Shown: one piece after another, positions 1-11,087 of the stretch
Position numbering within the stretch: the first letter of the stretch is position 1
How the letters are laid out: each line of letters starts with the position of its first letter
Assembly: GCF_018406645.1 (NCBI RefSeq)
Contig: NZ_AP024546.1
Coordinates: 806,001-870,000, forward strand
DNA from: Lysobacter helvus
GTDB lineage: Bacteria; Pseudomonadota; Gammaproteobacteria; Xanthomonadales; Xanthomonadaceae
DNA length: 64,000 nucleotides
Direction: 5' to 3'
Made by a program: the position numbers and the translations under genes
The notes under the pieces: generated by a model
Database searches by the model: none
Told to the model about the DNA's origin: nothing
What the model saw: the letters and a program-made list of their open reading frames with translations, nothing else

Positions 1-271
1 CGTTGTCGATGCCCAGGCCCGCGAAGGCGGACATCAGGTGTTCGATGGTCATGACCTTGCCGCCGTCGCGCGACAGCCCGGTGCACAACATGGTTTCGGT
101 GACGAGTTGCGCGTCGGCCGGGATTTCCACCACCGGATCCAGGTCCACGCGCCGGAACACGATGCCCGTGTCGACGGCGGCCGGACGCAGCGTGAGATAG
201 ACCTTCTCTCCGCTGTGCAGGCCCACGCCGGTCGCGCGGATCACGTTCTTGAGGGTGCGTTGGGACAACAT
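1..271 (-). CDS. lpxC: UDP-3-O-acyl-N-acetylglucosamine deacetylase LpxC (N-terminal part; gene runs off the left edge)
   Basis: LpxC is the zinc deacetylase of the first committed step of lipid A synthesis and acts in the cytoplasm. Only the first 90 codons are present. They begin [21 protein letters not shown], the usual LpxC opening, and include TIEHLMSA, whose His is the first zinc ligand of the family. The other ligands and the HKxxD motif lie outside the window. The ATG at 269-271 is preceded by an AGAGGT-type ribosome site. It is the last gene of the dcw cluster, 226 nt downstream of ftsZ, as in Pseudomonas and Xanthomonas. A possible -10 (TAATCT on the minus strand, 359-364) could give it its own promoter, but I see no convincing -35. 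Confidence 0.93.
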   Translation of the reverse strand, partial: MLSQRTLKNVIRATGVGLHSGEKVYLTLRPAAVDTGIVFRRVDLDPVVEIPADAQLVTETMLCTGLSRDGGKVMTIEHLMSAFAGLGIDN

Positions 272-456
272 CGGGATCGGTCGGACCTCTGCTTCTGGCC
301 TCGCGCGGAGGCAGGGGGAACGAAGCGTGGGCGCGTGCGGCGGGCGCAACGGCCGCAAAGATTACCACGCGACCCGATGAACACGGCCCGGCCGGGGCAC
401 CGTTCGCCGGGGCGAAAGGGGCCGGCCGACTTGTGGTCGGCCGACCGAAGACCGCA

Positions 457-478
457 CCCCGGGCGGCGCAGCCCGGGG
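457..478 (-). terminator. GC-rich hairpin just downstream of ftsZ (possible attenuator)
   Basis: An 8-bp perfect stem (CCCCGGGC / GCCCGGGG) with a 6-nt loop starts 20 nt after the ftsZ stop. A second inverted repeat, GGCCGAC/GTCGGCC, lies at 424-442. Neither is followed by a U-run, so complete Rho-independent termination is doubtful. Partial attenuation before lpxC is the most I would infer. Confidence 0.35.
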
Positions 479-497
479 CGTGGGGACCAGCGCCCGG

Positions 498-1724
498 TCA
501 GTCCGCCTGGCGGCGGAGGAAGGCCGGGATATCGAGGTAGCTGCTGTCGCTGCCGAAATCGGCGGCGGCGGGCTCGGCGCGGGTGGTGCCGCCACGCAGG
601 CTCTGGCTGCTCGCGAAGTTCGGCACGACCGGCTCGTTGAGGTTGGCCATCGCGTCGAAGTCCGGCTGGCCGGTGGTCGCGTTGCGGACGAGCTTGATCG
701 GCGAACGCACCGAATGCTGCACCGTCTCGAAGCCGCGGGCCGGCAGCGCCTGGCGCGAGACCGCGCGGTTGAGGCCCGTCGCGACCACGGTCACCTTGAC
801 CTCGTCCTGCATGTCCGGATCCAGCACGGTGCCGATCACGACCGTCGCGTCTTCCGAAGCGAAGTTCTCGATCGTGCGGCCCACTTCGTCGAACTCGGCC
901 ATCGTGAAGTCCGGGCCGGCCGTGATGTTGACCAGGATGCCGTTGGCGCCCGAGAGGTTGACGTCGTCGAGCAGCGGGTTCTGGATCGCGGCCTCCGCGG
1001 CGGCCTGCGCGCGATCGTCGCCGCGCGCCGACCCGGTGCCCATCATCGCCAGGCCCATCTCGGACATCACGGTGCGCACGTCGGCGAAGTCGACGTTGAT
1101 CAGGCCCGGACGCACGATGAGGTCGGCGATGCCCTGCACCGCACCCAGCAACACATCGTTCGCCGCGCGGAAGGCCTGGATCATCGTCGCGTTGCGGCCG
1201 AGCACGGTGATCAGTTTTTCGTTCGGGATCGTAATCAGCGAATCGCAATGCTGGCTGAGCTCGTCGATGCCCTTGAGCGCCACCTGCATGCGGCGACGGC
1301 CTTCGAACGGGAACGGCTTGGTGACCACGGCCACCGTCAGGATCCCCATTTCCTTGGCGAGCTGCGCCACGACGGGCGCCGCGCCCGTGCCCGTGCCGCC
1401 GCCCATGCCCGCGGTGATGAACACCATGTCGGAGCCCTGCAGGGCATCCATGATGCGTTCGCGATCTTCCAGGGCGGCCTGGCGGCCAACCTCCGGGTTC
1501 GCGCCCGCGCCCAGGCCCTTCGTGACGTTGCTGCCGAGCTGCAGCTGCAGCTTGGCGCCGCAGTTCTTGATCGCCTGCGAGTCGGTGTTCGCCGTGATGA
1601 ATTCCACGCCGTCCACGCTGCTGTTGACCATGTGCGCCACGGCGTTGCCGCCGCCGCCGCCCACGCCAACCACCTTGATCACTGCGTTCGGGGCCATCTT
1701 TTCAACCAATTCGAAATGCGCCAT
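498..1724 (-). CDS. ftsZ: Cell division GTPase FtsZ
   Basis: This is the tubulin-like GTPase that polymerises into the cytokinetic ring at midcell; it is 408 residues long, which is normal. The GTP-binding signature GMGGGTGTG is at residues 106-114. The T7 loop NVDFAD, which completes the active site of the neighbouring subunit, is at 210-215. After a poorly conserved linker the protein ends with the conserved tail LDIPAFLRRQAD, which docks FtsA and other partners. The ATG at 1722-1724 follows an AGGA ribosome site. A 104-nt gap separates it from ftsA, the longest spacing between consecutive genes upstream of it in this cluster. It may hold an extra ftsZ promoter (TATAAC on the minus strand at 1737-1742), though that would leave almost no leader. 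Confidence 0.98.
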   Translation of the reverse strand: MAHFELVEKMAPNAVIKVVGVGGGGGNAVAHMVNSSVDGVEFITANTDSQAIKNCGAKLQLQLGSNVTKGLGAGANPEVGRQAALEDRERIMDALQGSDMVFITAGMGGGTGTGAAPVVAQLAKEMGILTVAVVTKPFPFEGRRRMQVALKGIDELSQHCDSLITIPNEKLITVLGRNATMIQAFRAANDVLLGAVQGIADLIVRPGLINVDFADVRTVMSEMGLAMMGTGSARGDDRAQAAAEAAIQNPLLDDVNLSGANGILVNITAGPDFTMAEFDEVGRTIENFASEDATVVIGTVLDPDMQDEVKVTVVATGLNRAVSRQALPARGFETVQHSVRSPIKLVRNATTGQPDFDAMANLNEPVVPNFASSQSLRGGTTRAEPAAADFGSDSSYLDIPAFLRRQAD

Positions 1725-1828
1725 GTCCGTGTCCTCGTTATAGGTGCCGTGGTTTGTTGGATCGCGCCCCACGACGTTTTTGTGGAACCACTTGCCGCAA
1801 CCGCCAGGAAATCCTTTCGTGCCGCTCC

Positions 1829-3064
1829 TTAAAACTCGCCGCGATACCAGTTCTTCACCTTGTTGAAGAAACTGCCCGCGCGTCCCGTCGCGATCGACGG
1901 ACGCCGCGGGTTCTCGATCTGGCTGCCCATCAGCAGCAGGCCCACGCCGGTGGCATGCACCGGGTTGCCCACCACTTCGCCGAGGCCGGTGACGTGCTGC
2001 GGGATCCCCACGCGCACCGGCATCTGCAGCATTTCCTCGGCGAGTTCGACCACGCCTTCCATCTTCGAAGCGCCGCCGGTCAACACCATCCCCGCGCGCA
2101 CGTGCTGTTCGAAACCGCTGCGACGCAGCTCGGCCTGCACCATCTCGAAGATTTCCTCGTAGCGCGCCTGCACCGCCTGCGCCAGCGAATGGCGCGGCAG
2201 GCGACGCGGCGGGCGATCGCCCACGCTCGGCACCTGGATGCTTTCTTCCGCCGTGGCCAGCTGCGCGAGCGCGCACGCATAGCGCACCTTGATCTGCTCG
2301 GCTTCCGGCGTCGGCGTGCGCAGCATGTGCGCGATGTCCTCGGTCACCTTGTCGCCGGCGATCGGCAGCGAGGCGCTGTGCGCGATCGCACCCTGCACGA
2401 ACACCGCGATGTCGGTGGTGCCCGCGCCGAGGTCGACCAGCACGACGCCGAGTTCGCGTTCGTCCGGCGTCAGCACCGCGGTACTCGACGCAAGCGAGGC
2501 GAGCACGAGGTCGTCGACCTGCAACCCGCAACGCTGCACGCACTTGCTGATGTTGGCCGCGGCCGACTGCGCGCACACGACGAGGTGCGCGTGCACTTCC
2601 AGGCGCACGCCCGTCATCCCGACCGGGTTGCGGATGCCTTCCTGCGAATCGTCGAGCACGTAGTCGCGCGGGATGGCATGGAGGATGCGCTGGTCGGCCG
2701 GGATCGCGACGGCCTTCGCGGCATCGAGCACGCGATCGAGGTCGGCGTAGGTCACCTCGCCGTCGCGGATCGGCGCGATGCCCTGCGAGTTGCGGCACTG
2801 CACGTGGTTGCCGGAAATGGAGGCATACACCGACCGCACTTCGCAGCCGGCCATCAGTTCGGCCTCTTCGACGGCGCGCTGGATGGATTGCACGGTCGAC
2901 TCGATGTCCACGACCACGCCGCGCTTGAGCCCGCGCGATTCGTGCGTGCCGATCCCGATCACCTCGATCGGGCTGCCGGGCGAGTACTCGCCGACGAGCG
3001 CCGTGACCTTCGACGTGCCGATGTCGAGGCCCACGATCAGGGATTTGTCGCCTTTGCGGTTCAT
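1829..3064 (-). CDS. ftsA: Cell division protein FtsA (actin-like FtsZ membrane anchor)
   Basis: FtsA is the actin-fold ATPase that tethers FtsZ to the inner membrane and recruits later divisome proteins. The 411-residue product opens with [20 protein letters not shown], containing the phosphate-1 loop of the actin/Hsp70 fold. A second phosphate loop (VDLGAGTTDIAVF) lies in the middle. It ends in a basic amphipathic helix, FFNKVKNWYRGEF, the expected membrane-targeting sequence. The start codon overlaps the ftsQ stop as ATGA, which fixes the start. Confidence 0.97.
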   Translation of the reverse strand: MNRKGDKSLIVGLDIGTSKVTALVGEYSPGSPIEVIGIGTHESRGLKRGVVVDIESTVQSIQRAVEEAELMAGCEVRSVYASISGNHVQCRNSQGIAPIRDGEVTYADLDRVLDAAKAVAIPADQRILHAIPRDYVLDDSQEGIRNPVGMTGVRLEVHAHLVVCAQSAAANISKCVQRCGLQVDDLVLASLASSTAVLTPDERELGVVLVDLGAGTTDIAVFVQGAIAHSASLPIAGDKVTEDIAHMLRTPTPEAEQIKVRYACALAQLATAEESIQVPSVGDRPPRRLPRHSLAQAVQARYEEIFEMVQAELRRSGFEQHVRAGMVLTGGASKMEGVVELAEEMLQMPVRVGIPQHVTGLGEVVGNPVHATGVGLLLMGSQIENPRRPSIATGRAGSFFNKVKNWYRGEF

Positions 3065-3798
3065 GTCTTTCCTTGCGAAGTCGTGCTGGCCGGCGCGGCG
3101 GGGGCGGTTGCCCACTGGAGCGCGAAGCCATTGGTGTAGCGAAGGTCCGCGCGACGCAGGACGCGTTGCGGCTGGTTGATCAGTTGCGGCAGCAGGCGCG
3201 CGAAGCGACCGATGCGCGGGCGCGCGTCGCTGCGGCCCACGATGACTTCGGTGCCGTCGGACAGCACGAGCGACCAGCTGCCGCGCGCGTCCAGCTTCAG
3301 CGCGCGCACGTCGTTGCCGGTGCTGGCGAACAGCGCGCGCGATTCGTTGTAGAGCGCGACCACTTCCGGTACGCGCGCCTCCGGCCCGCCGAGCTGCGGC
3401 AGGCTGGCCGGCACGTGGATGCCGCGCACCGGGAACAAACGGCCGTGCTCGGACAACAGGCGATCGTCGCCCCAGCGCGCGAACGGGCGATGTTCGACGA
3501 CGTGCACTTCGAGGATGTCGGGCCAATGCTTGCGCACTTCGGCACGCTCGACCCACGGCAGTCGCGCCACCGCGGCCTGCGCATCTTCCAGCCGCACCGC
3601 GAAGAACCCGCGGCGCGCATACGGCAGCACCGTCGCGCGCAACAGCTGTTCGTCCACGTTGTGCAGCGACCCCTGCACGCGCAGCGTGCGCAACGGCCAG
3701 CGCTCGGCGGCGATCCAGCCGTTGAGCACGGCGACCACGGGCAGCACGACGAGTGCCACCGCGAAGGTCCAGGCCAGGATGCGCAGCAGGGCGTTCAC
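3061..3798 (-). CDS. ftsQ: Cell division protein FtsQ
   Basis: FtsQ is a bitopic inner-membrane divisome protein that links FtsB/FtsL to other components. The 245 residues comprise a short cytoplasmic N-terminus, one transmembrane helix at about 6-28, a POTRA domain ([13 protein letters not shown] onward) and a beta domain. The start is GTG at 3798. It is chosen because it overlaps the ddlB stop as GTGA and leaves a natural N-terminus just before the membrane helix. The order ddlB-ftsQ-ftsA-ftsZ is the classic one. Confidence 0.95.
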   Translation of the reverse strand: MNALLRILAWTFAVALVVLPVVAVLNGWIAAERWPLRTLRVQGSLHNVDEQLLRATVLPYARRGFFAVRLEDAQAAVARLPWVERAEVRKHWPDILEVHVVEHRPFARWGDDRLLSEHGRLFPVRGIHVPASLPQLGGPEARVPEVVALYNESRALFASTGNDVRALKLDARGSWSLVLSDGTEVIVGRSDARPRIGRFARLLPQLINQPQRVLRRADLRYTNGFALQWATAPAAPASTTSQGKT

Positions 3799-4784
3799 TT
3801 GCGTGCACCCCCGTCGCGGTCGAGCGAGGTTTCCAGGATGCGCCAGCACAGTTCTTCGAATTCGATGCCGACCTGGCGCGCGGCCTTCGGCACGAGCGAA
3901 TGGCTCGTCATGCCCGGCGCGGTGTTCACTTCGAGCAGGTAGAACTTGCCGGTCGCGCGATCGCGCATCACGTCCACGCGCGACCAGCCGCTGCAGCCGG
4001 CGGATTCGAACGCGGCGACCGCGAGGCGGCGGATCTCGTCTTCCGCATCGCCTTCCAGGCCCGGGCACAGGTACTGCGTGTCTTCGGCGACGTACTTGGC
4101 GTGGTAGTCGTACCACTGGCCCTTCGGCACGATGCGGATCGACGGCAGCGCGACGTTGCCGAGCACGGCGACGGTGAGCTCGTCGCCTTCGATCAGCTGC
4201 TCCATCAACAGTTCGCCGCGCGCTTCCTGGTCGATGTAGCGTTCGGCGAGTGCGACGGCCGCGTCGAGGTCGGCCTCGGAGTACACGCGCGACACGCCCA
4301 CGCTCGAGCCTTCCGCAGCGGGCTTGACGATCACCGGCAAGCCGAGCGACTTCGCCGCCGCGTGCACGTCGGCGCCCTTGCCCAGCTGCACGTAGCGCGG
4401 CGTCGGCAATCCGACCGACAACCACACCTGCTTCGTGCGGATCTTGTCCATGCTCAGCGCCGAGCCGAGCACGCCCGAGCCGGTGTACGGCACGTTGAGC
4501 GCTTCGAGCAGGCCCTGCAGCACGCCATCTTCGCCGCCACCGGCGTGGCCGTGGAGGATGTTGAACACGCGCGTGAAGTGGCGGTCCTGCAACTCGCGCA
4601 CGAGGTTGGGGATGCCATCGACCGCATCGGCCGCGATGCCGCGCGCGCGCAGCGCCTCCAGCACGTTGCGCCCGGAATCCAGCGACACCTCGCGCTCCGA
4701 ACTCGTACCGCCCATCAGCACGGCCACGCGGCCGAACACGGCCGGGTCGGTCACGCGCAGCGGGGGAAACCTGAAACCGTTCAC
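3795..4784 (-). CDS. ddlB: D-alanine-D-alanine ligase (DdlB type)
   Basis: This ATP-grasp enzyme joins two D-alanines in the cytoplasm to make the terminal dipeptide of the muropeptide. At 329 residues it has the family length. It shows an N-terminal domain with [16 protein letters not shown], the ATP-grasp core with [14 protein letters not shown], and the metal-binding end [14 protein letters not shown]. The start is GTG (4784), overlapping the murC stop as GTGA. An ATG is not available near this point. It lies between murC, whose nucleotide product feeds the pathway, and ftsQ. Confidence 0.97.
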   Translation of the reverse strand: MNGFRFPPLRVTDPAVFGRVAVLMGGTSSEREVSLDSGRNVLEALRARGIAADAVDGIPNLVRELQDRHFTRVFNILHGHAGGGEDGVLQGLLEALNVPYTGSGVLGSALSMDKIRTKQVWLSVGLPTPRYVQLGKGADVHAAAKSLGLPVIVKPAAEGSSVGVSRVYSEADLDAAVALAERYIDQEARGELLMEQLIEGDELTVAVLGNVALPSIRIVPKGQWYDYHAKYVAEDTQYLCPGLEGDAEDEIRRLAVAAFESAGCSGWSRVDVMRDRATGKFYLLEVNTAPGMTSHSLVPKAARQVGIEFEELCWRILETSLDRDGGARK

Positions 4785-6223
4785 TTCGTGACTCCTTCAA
4801 AGCCTTGCGTGGCCAACTGCTGCGCCGCGGCGCCGATGTCGCCCGCGCCCATCAGCAACAGCAGGTCGCCGTCCTGCAACACATCGGGCAGCAAGCCCGA
4901 CAACTCCGACGCCGCGCCCACGACCACCGGGTCCACGCGACCCCGCGTGCGGATCGCGCGCGCCAGGGCCTTCGCATCCGCGCCCGCGATCGGCGCTTCG
5001 CCCGCCGCGTACACGTCGGTGAGCACCAGCGCATCGACCGTCGACAACACCGCGGCGAACTCGTCGAACAGGTCGCGCGTGCGGCTGTAGCGATGCGGCT
5101 GGAACGCGACGACCAGGCGCTTGTCCGGCCAACCGCCGCGCGCCGCGGCGAACACCGCTTCCAGTTCCTTCGGGTGGTGGCCGTAGTCGTCCACCAGTTG
5201 CACCAATGCGCCCTTCGGCGTGCGCAGCTGCGCCAGCAGGTTGAAGCGGCGGCCGATGCCTTCGAAATTCGCGAGTGCACGCGCGATCGCGTCGGGCGCC
5301 ACGCCCAGCTGCCAGCCGATCGCGGCGGCGGCCAGCGCGTTCTGCACGTTGTGGCGCCCCGGCAGCGCGAGCTGCACCGGCGTGCGCGAACCATCCGGCA
5401 GGTGCAGCGTGAAGTGCATGCACGGACCGATCTGCGTCACGTCTTCGGCGCGCACGTCGGCGTGCGCAGAGAAGCCGTAGCTGCACACGTGGCGCGGCGT
5501 GTCCTTCGCCAGCGCTTCCACTTCCGGATCGTCGATGCACAGCACCGCCAGCCCGTAGAACGGCAGGCGATGCAGGAATTCGGCGAAGGCGGCCTGCACG
5601 TTCGCGAAGTCGCCACCGTAGTTCTCGAGATGGTCGGCGTCGATGTTGGTGACGACCGCGATCGCGGGATTCAGGCGCAGGAAGCTGCCATCGCTTTCGT
5701 CCGCTTCCGCCACCAGCCACTGGCCCTGGCCCAGGCGCGCATTCGCGCCGGCCGCGAGCAGCTTGCCGCCGATGACGAACGTCGGATCCAGCCCGCCCTC
5801 GCCCAGCACGCTGGCGGCGAGCGAGGTGGTCGTGGTCTTGCCGTGCGTGCCGGCCACCGCGATGCCGCGGCGGAAACGCATCAGCTCGGCCAGCATTTCG
5901 GCGCGGGGCACGATCGGGATGCGCTGCGCGCGCGCTTCCATCAGTTCCGGGTTGTCCTTGCGGATCGCGCTGGACACCACGACGCAATCGGTGTCGAGCA
6001 CGTTCGCCGCCGCGTGGCCGCGATGCACCTTCGCACCGAGGCTCGTCAGGCGCCGCGTCACCGCGTTGTCCGCGTTGTCGGAGCCCGACACCTGGTAGCC
6101 GAGCGTGCACAGCACTTCGGCGATGCCGCTCATGCCGACGCCGCCGATGCCGATGAAGTGCACGCGCGGATACGCCTTCGCGAGGTCGCCGGAGGTCTGC
6201 AGGCGGCGCTGGACGTTGGCCAT
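4781..6223 (-). CDS. murC: UDP-N-acetylmuramate--L-alanine ligase MurC
   Basis: MurC adds L-Ala to UDP-MurNAc with ATP, the first amino-acid step of peptidoglycan precursor synthesis. The 480 residues start MANVQRRLQ and then show [15 protein letters not shown] (nucleotide-binding N-terminal domain). The ATP loop [13 protein letters not shown] and the C-terminal Mur ligase domain follow. The ATG shares one base with the murG stop (TGATG). No murB follows it, unlike E. coli, where murB lies elsewhere, or Gram-positives, where murB often sits here. Confidence 0.97.
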   Translation of the reverse strand: MANVQRRLQTSGDLAKAYPRVHFIGIGGVGMSGIAEVLCTLGYQVSGSDNADNAVTRRLTSLGAKVHRGHAAANVLDTDCVVVSSAIRKDNPELMEARAQRIPIVPRAEMLAELMRFRRGIAVAGTHGKTTTTSLAASVLGEGGLDPTFVIGGKLLAAGANARLGQGQWLVAEADESDGSFLRLNPAIAVVTNIDADHLENYGGDFANVQAAFAEFLHRLPFYGLAVLCIDDPEVEALAKDTPRHVCSYGFSAHADVRAEDVTQIGPCMHFTLHLPDGSRTPVQLALPGRHNVQNALAAAAIGWQLGVAPDAIARALANFEGIGRRFNLLAQLRTPKGALVQLVDDYGHHPKELEAVFAAARGGWPDKRLVVAFQPHRYSRTRDLFDEFAAVLSTVDALVLTDVYAAGEAPIAGADAKALARAIRTRGRVDPVVVGAASELSGLLPDVLQDGDLLLLMGAGDIGAAAQQLATQGFEGVTK

Positions 6224-7335
6224 CACGCGGCCTCCTTGCGCTGCGCATCGCGCAGGCGGATCACGTCGAGCACGATGTCGGCAACGCGCGAGGCCGCATC
6301 GGGTTTCGCCAGCGTGCGCGCGGCTTCGGCCATCGCGACGCGGCGGGCGGGATCGGCGCGCAGTTCGCCCAGCACGGTTTGGAGGCGATCGGCGAGCTGT
6401 TCGTCCTGCTTCAGCAGAACAGCCGCGCCGCGTTCGACGAGGAATTCGGCGTTGCGCGTCTGGTGGTCGTCCACCGCCTGCGGGAACGGCACCAGCACGC
6501 TGCCCACGCCCACGGCGCACAACTCGGCCAGCGTCAGCGCGCCGGCGCGGCACACCACGAGGTCGGCCCAGCCGTACGCGGCAGCCATGTCGGCGATGAA
6601 GGGCTCGACGCTCGCGACCAGGCCCGCGTCCACGTACGCCTGTTCCGCATCGGCGCGCAGCTTCTCGCCGCACTGGTGGCGGATCGTGATGTGCGGATCG
6701 TTCAATGCATGCAGCGCACGCGGCACCGCGAGGTTCAAGGCGCGCGCGCCCTGGCTGCCGCCGAGCACCAGCAGGCGCAAGCCATCATCGGCGCGCGGGA
6801 AGCGCAGCGCGGGCGACGGCACGGCCGCGATCTCGCTGCGCACCGGATTGCCCACCGGCTCTTCGATCGTGTGCTTGAACGTCTGCGGGAAGCCGGTGAG
6901 CACGCGCTTGGCAAAACGCGCGAGCACGCGGTTGGTGAAGCCCGGCGCGCGGTTCTGTTCGTGCACCACCAGCGGCACGCCGGCGAGCTTGGCGGCGATG
7001 CCGCCCGGCCCCGCCGCGTAACCGCCGAAGCTGATCACCGCGCGCGGGCGACGACGCTCGACGACTTCCGCCGCCGCGCGGATCGCGCGCAGCACGCGCA
7101 CCGGCGCACCGAGCAACGTCGCGATGCCCTTGCCGCGCAGCCCCTTCACCGCGATCGTGTCGATGGCGATGTCGTGCTGCGGCACCAGGCGCGTTTCCAT
7201 GCCGCCGTCGGCGCCGAGCCACGTCACTTCCGCGCCGCGTGCGCGCAGTGCATGCGCCACCGCGAGGCCCGGGAAGATGTGGCCGCCGGTGCCGCCGGCG
7301 AGGATCAGCACGCGCGCGTTGTCGACGACCGTCAT
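6223..7335 (-). CDS. murG: UDP-GlcNAc:lipid I GlcNAc transferase MurG
   Basis: MurG transfers GlcNAc to lipid I on the inner face of the cytoplasmic membrane to give lipid II. It is 370 residues with two Rossmann-like domains. The first has [16 protein letters not shown], the diphosphate loop typical of the family, and a second glycine-rich loop [13 protein letters not shown]. The C-terminal domain has [13 protein letters not shown] and the UDP-GlcNAc-binding segment around [15 protein letters not shown]. The ATG at 7335 overlaps the ftsW stop as ATGA. Confidence 0.97.
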   Translation of the reverse strand: MTVVDNARVLILAGGTGGHIFPGLAVAHALRARGAEVTWLGADGGMETRLVPQHDIAIDTIAVKGLRGKGIATLLGAPVRVLRAIRAAAEVVERRRPRAVISFGGYAAGPGGIAAKLAGVPLVVHEQNRAPGFTNRVLARFAKRVLTGFPQTFKHTIEEPVGNPVRSEIAAVPSPALRFPRADDGLRLLVLGGSQGARALNLAVPRALHALNDPHITIRHQCGEKLRADAEQAYVDAGLVASVEPFIADMAAAYGWADLVVCRAGALTLAELCAVGVGSVLVPFPQAVDDHQTRNAEFLVERGAAVLLKQDEQLADRLQTVLGELRADPARRVAMAEAARTLAKPDAASRVADIVLDVIRLRDAQRKEAA

Positions 7336-8630
7336 GCGGTCCTCCCCAACGTGGGTTCGACCCGCTGGCGCAGGCGGTTGGTGCCGCGCACGCTTGACGT
7401 CGCCGTCGCGCCGACCGGTTGCGCCGTCGCCGGCACGTGGCCCGGCGCGGGCTGCTGCGCTTCGCCGCGCAGGCGCGCGACCTGGCGCTCGGCGCGATCC
7501 AGTTCGTACGACACGCGCAGCAGCAGGCCGAGCGCCATGCACGTCATCAGCACGCTCGAACCGCCGGAGGAAATCAGCGGCAGCGTCAGGCCCTTGGTCG
7601 GCAGCAGCCCGAGGTTGACGCCGATCGACACGAAACTCTGCAGGCTCATCCACAGGCCCACGCCGAACGCGCAGTAGCCCGCGAAGTGGCGGCGCATCTC
7701 GACGCATTTCAGCCCCACCCAGAACGCGCGGCCCGCAAGCAGCGCATACAGGCCGATGACGAGCGCCACGCCGACCAGGCCGAGTTCTTCGGCGATCACC
7801 GCGAGGATGAAGTCGGTGTGCGCTTCGGGCAGGTACGACAGCTTCTGCACCGATGCGCCCAGGCCCACGCCGAAGATTTCGCCGCGGCCCACCGCCATCA
7901 GCGCATTCGTCAGCTGGTAGCCGCTGTCGAACGGGTCCTGCCACGGATTGAGGAACGAGGTGAAGCGGCGCACGCGATACGGTTCGGCGATCGCGATCGC
8001 CGCCAGCACCGGCAGGCCGATCAGCACCGGGCCGAACATGCGCGGCATGTTGACGCCACCGAGCACCAGCATGCCGGCGGTGATCGCCAGGATCAGCGAG
8101 AGCGAACCGAAGTCCGGCTGCAGGATCAGCAACCCGACCAGCGCGACCGCCACGCCGAGCGGCTTGAGCATCGCGCGCCACGTCGCGTTGACTTCGTCGC
8201 GGAAGCGCACGAGGTAGCTCGCCAGCCACACGATGTAGAGCAGCTTGACCGCTTCCACCGCCTGGAACTTCGACACGCCCAGGTTGAGCCAGCGCCGCGC
8301 GCCGTTCACCCGGCTGCCGATGCCCGGCACGAACACCGCCAGCAACAGCACGAAGCACGCGAGCAGCAGCAACTGGTTGTGCTGCTCGATCGTCTTCAGC
8401 TCCGTGCGCATCATCCACACGGCCAGCGCCACGCCGCCGCACAGGAACACGATGTGGCGCGTGAGGAAGTAGAACGGACCGACGTTGAGCCCTTCGCCGA
8501 TCGCGATCGAGCTCGAGGCCACCATCACCACGCCCAGGCACGCGAGCGCGATCGAGGTGCCCAGCAGCCACGGATCGAAGCGGCCTTCGATGGCATCCAG
8601 TCGCGTGGCCTGGCGCGGCGTGTCGTTCAT
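7332..8630 (-). CDS. ftsW: Peptidoglycan glycosyltransferase FtsW
   Basis: FtsW is the SEDS-family polymerase that, with FtsI, makes septal peptidoglycan from lipid II. The 432-residue protein has an N-terminal cytoplasmic stretch and about ten membrane helices. Conserved SEDS segments include [15 protein letters not shown] and [19 protein letters not shown] near the end. The C-terminus carries a charged cytoplasmic tail ([11 protein letters not shown] onward). The ATG touches the mraY stop as TGATG. In many Gammaproteobacteria murD lies between mraY and ftsW; here there is no room for it. Confidence 0.96.
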   Translation of the reverse strand: MNDTPRQATRLDAIEGRFDPWLLGTSIALACLGVVMVASSSIAIGEGLNVGPFYFLTRHIVFLCGGVALAVWMMRTELKTIEQHNQLLLLACFVLLLAVFVPGIGSRVNGARRWLNLGVSKFQAVEAVKLLYIVWLASYLVRFRDEVNATWRAMLKPLGVAVALVGLLILQPDFGSLSLILAITAGMLVLGGVNMPRMFGPVLIGLPVLAAIAIAEPYRVRRFTSFLNPWQDPFDSGYQLTNALMAVGRGEIFGVGLGASVQKLSYLPEAHTDFILAVIAEELGLVGVALVIGLYALLAGRAFWVGLKCVEMRRHFAGYCAFGVGLWMSLQSFVSIGVNLGLLPTKGLTLPLISSGGSSVLMTCMALGLLLRVSYELDRAERQVARLRGEAQQPAPGHVPATAQPVGATATSSVRGTNRLRQRVEPTLGRTA

Positions 8631-9715
8631 CAGCGCACCTTCAACGTGGCGAGACCGACGAGGACCAGCACCACCGAGATGATCCAGAAGCGCACGATCA
8701 CGCGCGGCTCGGGCCAGCCCTTGAGCTCGAAGTGGTGGTGGATGGGGGCCATGCGGAACACGCGCTTGCCCGTCAGCTTGAACGAGGCGACCTGGATCAT
8801 CACCGACAGCGTTTCGATCACGAACACGCCGCCCATGATCACGAGCACCAGTTCCTGGCGCACGATCACCGCGATGCACCCGAGCACGGCGCCCAGCGCC
8901 AGCGCACCGATGTCGCCCATGAAAACCATCGCCGGATAGGTGTTGAACCACAGGAACCCGAGCCCCGCGCCGGCGATGGCCGCGCAGATGATCACGAGTT
9001 CGCCCGCGCCCGGCACCTGCGGGATCTGCAGGTATTCGGAGAACACCACGTTGCCCGAGGCATACGCGAACACGCCCAGCGCGCACGCGACGAGCACGCT
9101 CGGCATGATCGCCAGGCCGTCGAGGCCGTCGGTGAGGTTGACCGCGTTGGAGAACCCGACGATCCAGAAGTACGAGATCGCCACGAAGCTGATGCTCACC
9201 AGCGGCAGCGCGACGGCCTTGAAGAACGGGATGTAGAACGTCGTCGCCGCCGGAGCGTCGGCGGTGTAATAGAGGAACAGGCCGGCGCCGAGCCCGAACA
9301 GCGACTGCAGCAGGTACTTCCAGCGCGACTTCATCCCGTTGGGATCGCGCTTGACGATCTTGATCCAGTCGTCCCACCAGCCGATCGCGCCGAAGGCGAT
9401 CATCACCGCGAGCACCAGCCACACGTAGCGGTTGCGCAGGTCGCCCCACAGCAGCACGGACGCGGCGATCGTCAGCAGGATCAGCGCGCCCCCCATCGTC
9501 GGCGTGCCGGCCTTGGAGAAATGCGATTGCGGGCCGTCCTTGCGGATCGGCTGGCCGCCCTTGAGCAATGCCAGGCGGCGGATGATGGCCGGGCCCCACC
9601 ACAACGACAGCGCCAGCGCGGTGAGCGCGCTCAGGATGCCGCGGAAAGTGAGGTAACCGAAGAGCCCGAACAGGCTCTGCAGTTGCTCCAGCCAGCGGAA
9701 GAGTTCAAGCAGCAT
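8630..9715 (-). CDS. mraY: Phospho-N-acetylmuramoyl-pentapeptide transferase MraY
   Basis: MraY is an integral membrane enzyme that moves phospho-MurNAc-pentapeptide to undecaprenyl phosphate, giving lipid I. It has 361 residues and about ten membrane helices. Catalytic motifs are visible: the aspartate pair in [21 protein letters not shown], and the histidine cluster [14 protein letters not shown]. The start [11 protein letters not shown] is typical. It lies 11 nt inside the 3' end of murF, so the two genes are coupled. Confidence 0.97.
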   Translation of the reverse strand: MLLELFRWLEQLQSLFGLFGYLTFRGILSALTALALSLWWGPAIIRRLALLKGGQPIRKDGPQSHFSKAGTPTMGGALILLTIAASVLLWGDLRNRYVWLVLAVMIAFGAIGWWDDWIKIVKRDPNGMKSRWKYLLQSLFGLGAGLFLYYTADAPAATTFYIPFFKAVALPLVSISFVAISYFWIVGFSNAVNLTDGLDGLAIMPSVLVACALGVFAYASGNVVFSEYLQIPQVPGAGELVIICAAIAGAGLGFLWFNTYPAMVFMGDIGALALGAVLGCIAVIVRQELVLVIMGGVFVIETLSVMIQVASFKLTGKRVFRMAPIHHHFELKGWPEPRVIVRFWIISVVLVLVGLATLKVR

Positions 9716-11087
9716 GCGGGTCGTTCCCCTCGTCGGGCAGCAGCGCCGACACGATCCTGTCCATCGCGCTTCCGCGCGACCCCTTGACCAGCACGCGCAC
9801 GCCTTCGCGCAATCCGCCGCGCAACGCATCGGCGAGCGCCGCATGCGTGGCGAAGTGGTGTCCGTCTTCCCCGAAGGCTTCCACCGCGTGCCTGCTCAGC
9901 GGCCCGAGCGCGTACAGGCGCGCGATGCCGGCCTGCTTCGCGCGACGGCCCGCTTCGGCGTGCAGCAGTTCGGCGTCCGCGCCGAGTTCGCGCATGTCGC
10001 CGAGCACCAGCCACGCGGTGTCGCCGCTCGAAGCGAGCGTGTCGATCGCCGCATTGAGCGAACCGGGATTGGCGTTGTAGCTGTCGTCGATCAGCACCGC
10101 GCCGTTCGGCAGGCGATGCGTGACGAGGCGGCCGTGCACGGGACGCGCGGCGCCGAGGCCCGCGGCGATCGCGTCGAGTTCGACGCCCGCACCGAGCGCG
10201 ATCGAAGCCGCGGCCAGCGCGTTCATCACGTTGTGGCGGCCCGGCATCGCCAGGTCCACGTCCACTTCGCCCAGCGGCGTCGACAGCACGAAGCGTGCGC
10301 TTTCCGCATCGAGCTCGATCGCGTGTGCGGTGACGTCGGCGGTGGCATCCAGGCCGAAGCGGATCAGGCGGCGGCCGTGCGCGCGCTCGGCGAAGTACGG
10401 CGCGAACGCATCGTCGGCATTGATCACCGCCACGCCGTCGGCGGGCAGCGCGTCGTAGATCGCGCCCTTGGTGTCGGCCACGCCGAGCAGGCTGCCCATG
10501 CGTTCCAGGTGCGCAGGCGCGATGTTGTTGACCACCGCGATGTCGGGCCGCGCGATCGCGGTGAGGTACGCGATGTCGCCGGGCTTGCCTGCGCCCATCT
10601 CGTAGATCGCGAAGCGCGCGTGTTCCGGCGCCTCGAGCACGGCGAGCGGCAGGCCGATTTCGTTGTTGCGGTTGCCGGGGTTGGCGTACACGCCGCCCTC
10701 GCCCGGCATCGCTTCGCGCAGGATCGACAGGACGAGCGTCTTCACGCTGGTCTTGCCGTTGCTGCCCGTGATCGCGACCACGCGCGTGCGGCGCTCGCGC
10801 TGCACGGCGGCGGCGAACGCGGCGAGCGCCTGTTCGGTGTCGGCCACGATGAGTTGCGGGATCGCATGCCCCACTTCGCGCGACACCAGGGCTGCGACCG
10901 CACCGTTGCGCGCGGCCATCGCCACGTGCTCGTGCCCGTCGAAACGCTCGCCCTTCAAGGCGATGAACAACGCGCGGCCGGCCGGCATGTCGCGCGTGTC
11001 GGTGCCGACCACGTCGACCACCATGTCGTCGCCGACCACCCGGCCCCCGGTCATCGCTGCGATGCGCGACAGCGGCATGGCGATCAT
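9705..11087 (-). CDS. murF: UDP-MurNAc-tripeptide--D-Ala-D-Ala ligase MurF
   Basis: MurF adds the D-Ala-D-Ala dipeptide made by Ddl to complete the UDP-MurNAc-pentapeptide. It has 460 residues in the three-domain Mur ligase layout. An N-terminal substrate domain is followed by the ATP loop [15 protein letters not shown] and then the central motif [12 protein letters not shown]. Conserved [16 protein letters not shown] and VLGDMRELG appear in the last domain. The start [12 protein letters not shown] overlaps the murE stop as ATGA. Confidence 0.97.
   Translation of the reverse strand: MIAMPLSRIAAMTGGRVVGDDMVVDVVGTDTRDMPAGRALFIALKGERFDGHEHVAMAARNGAVAALVSREVGHAIPQLIVADTEQALAAFAAAVQRERRTRVVAITGSNGKTSVKTLVLSILREAMPGEGGVYANPGNRNNEIGLPLAVLEAPEHARFAIYEMGAGKPGDIAYLTAIARPDIAVVNNIAPAHLERMGSLLGVADTKGAIYDALPADGVAVINADDAFAPYFAERAHGRRLIRFGLDATADVTAHAIELDAESARFVLSTPLGEVDVDLAMPGRHNVMNALAAASIALGAGVELDAIAAGLGAARPVHGRLVTHRLPNGAVLIDDSYNANPGSLNAAIDTLASSGDTAWLVLGDMRELGADAELLHAEAGRRAKQAGIARLYALGPLSRHAVEAFGEDGHHFATHAALADALRGGLREGVRVLVKGSRGSAMDRIVSALLPDEGNDPHAA

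Noticed and set aside
241-3131. Very long open frames antisense to or out of frame with ftsZ, ftsA, glyA, purL, valS and others
   Set aside because: They follow from the high GC content, which makes stop codons rare. Their translations are Arg/Ala/His-rich low-complexity strings without domains, while the opposing frames encode known proteins.
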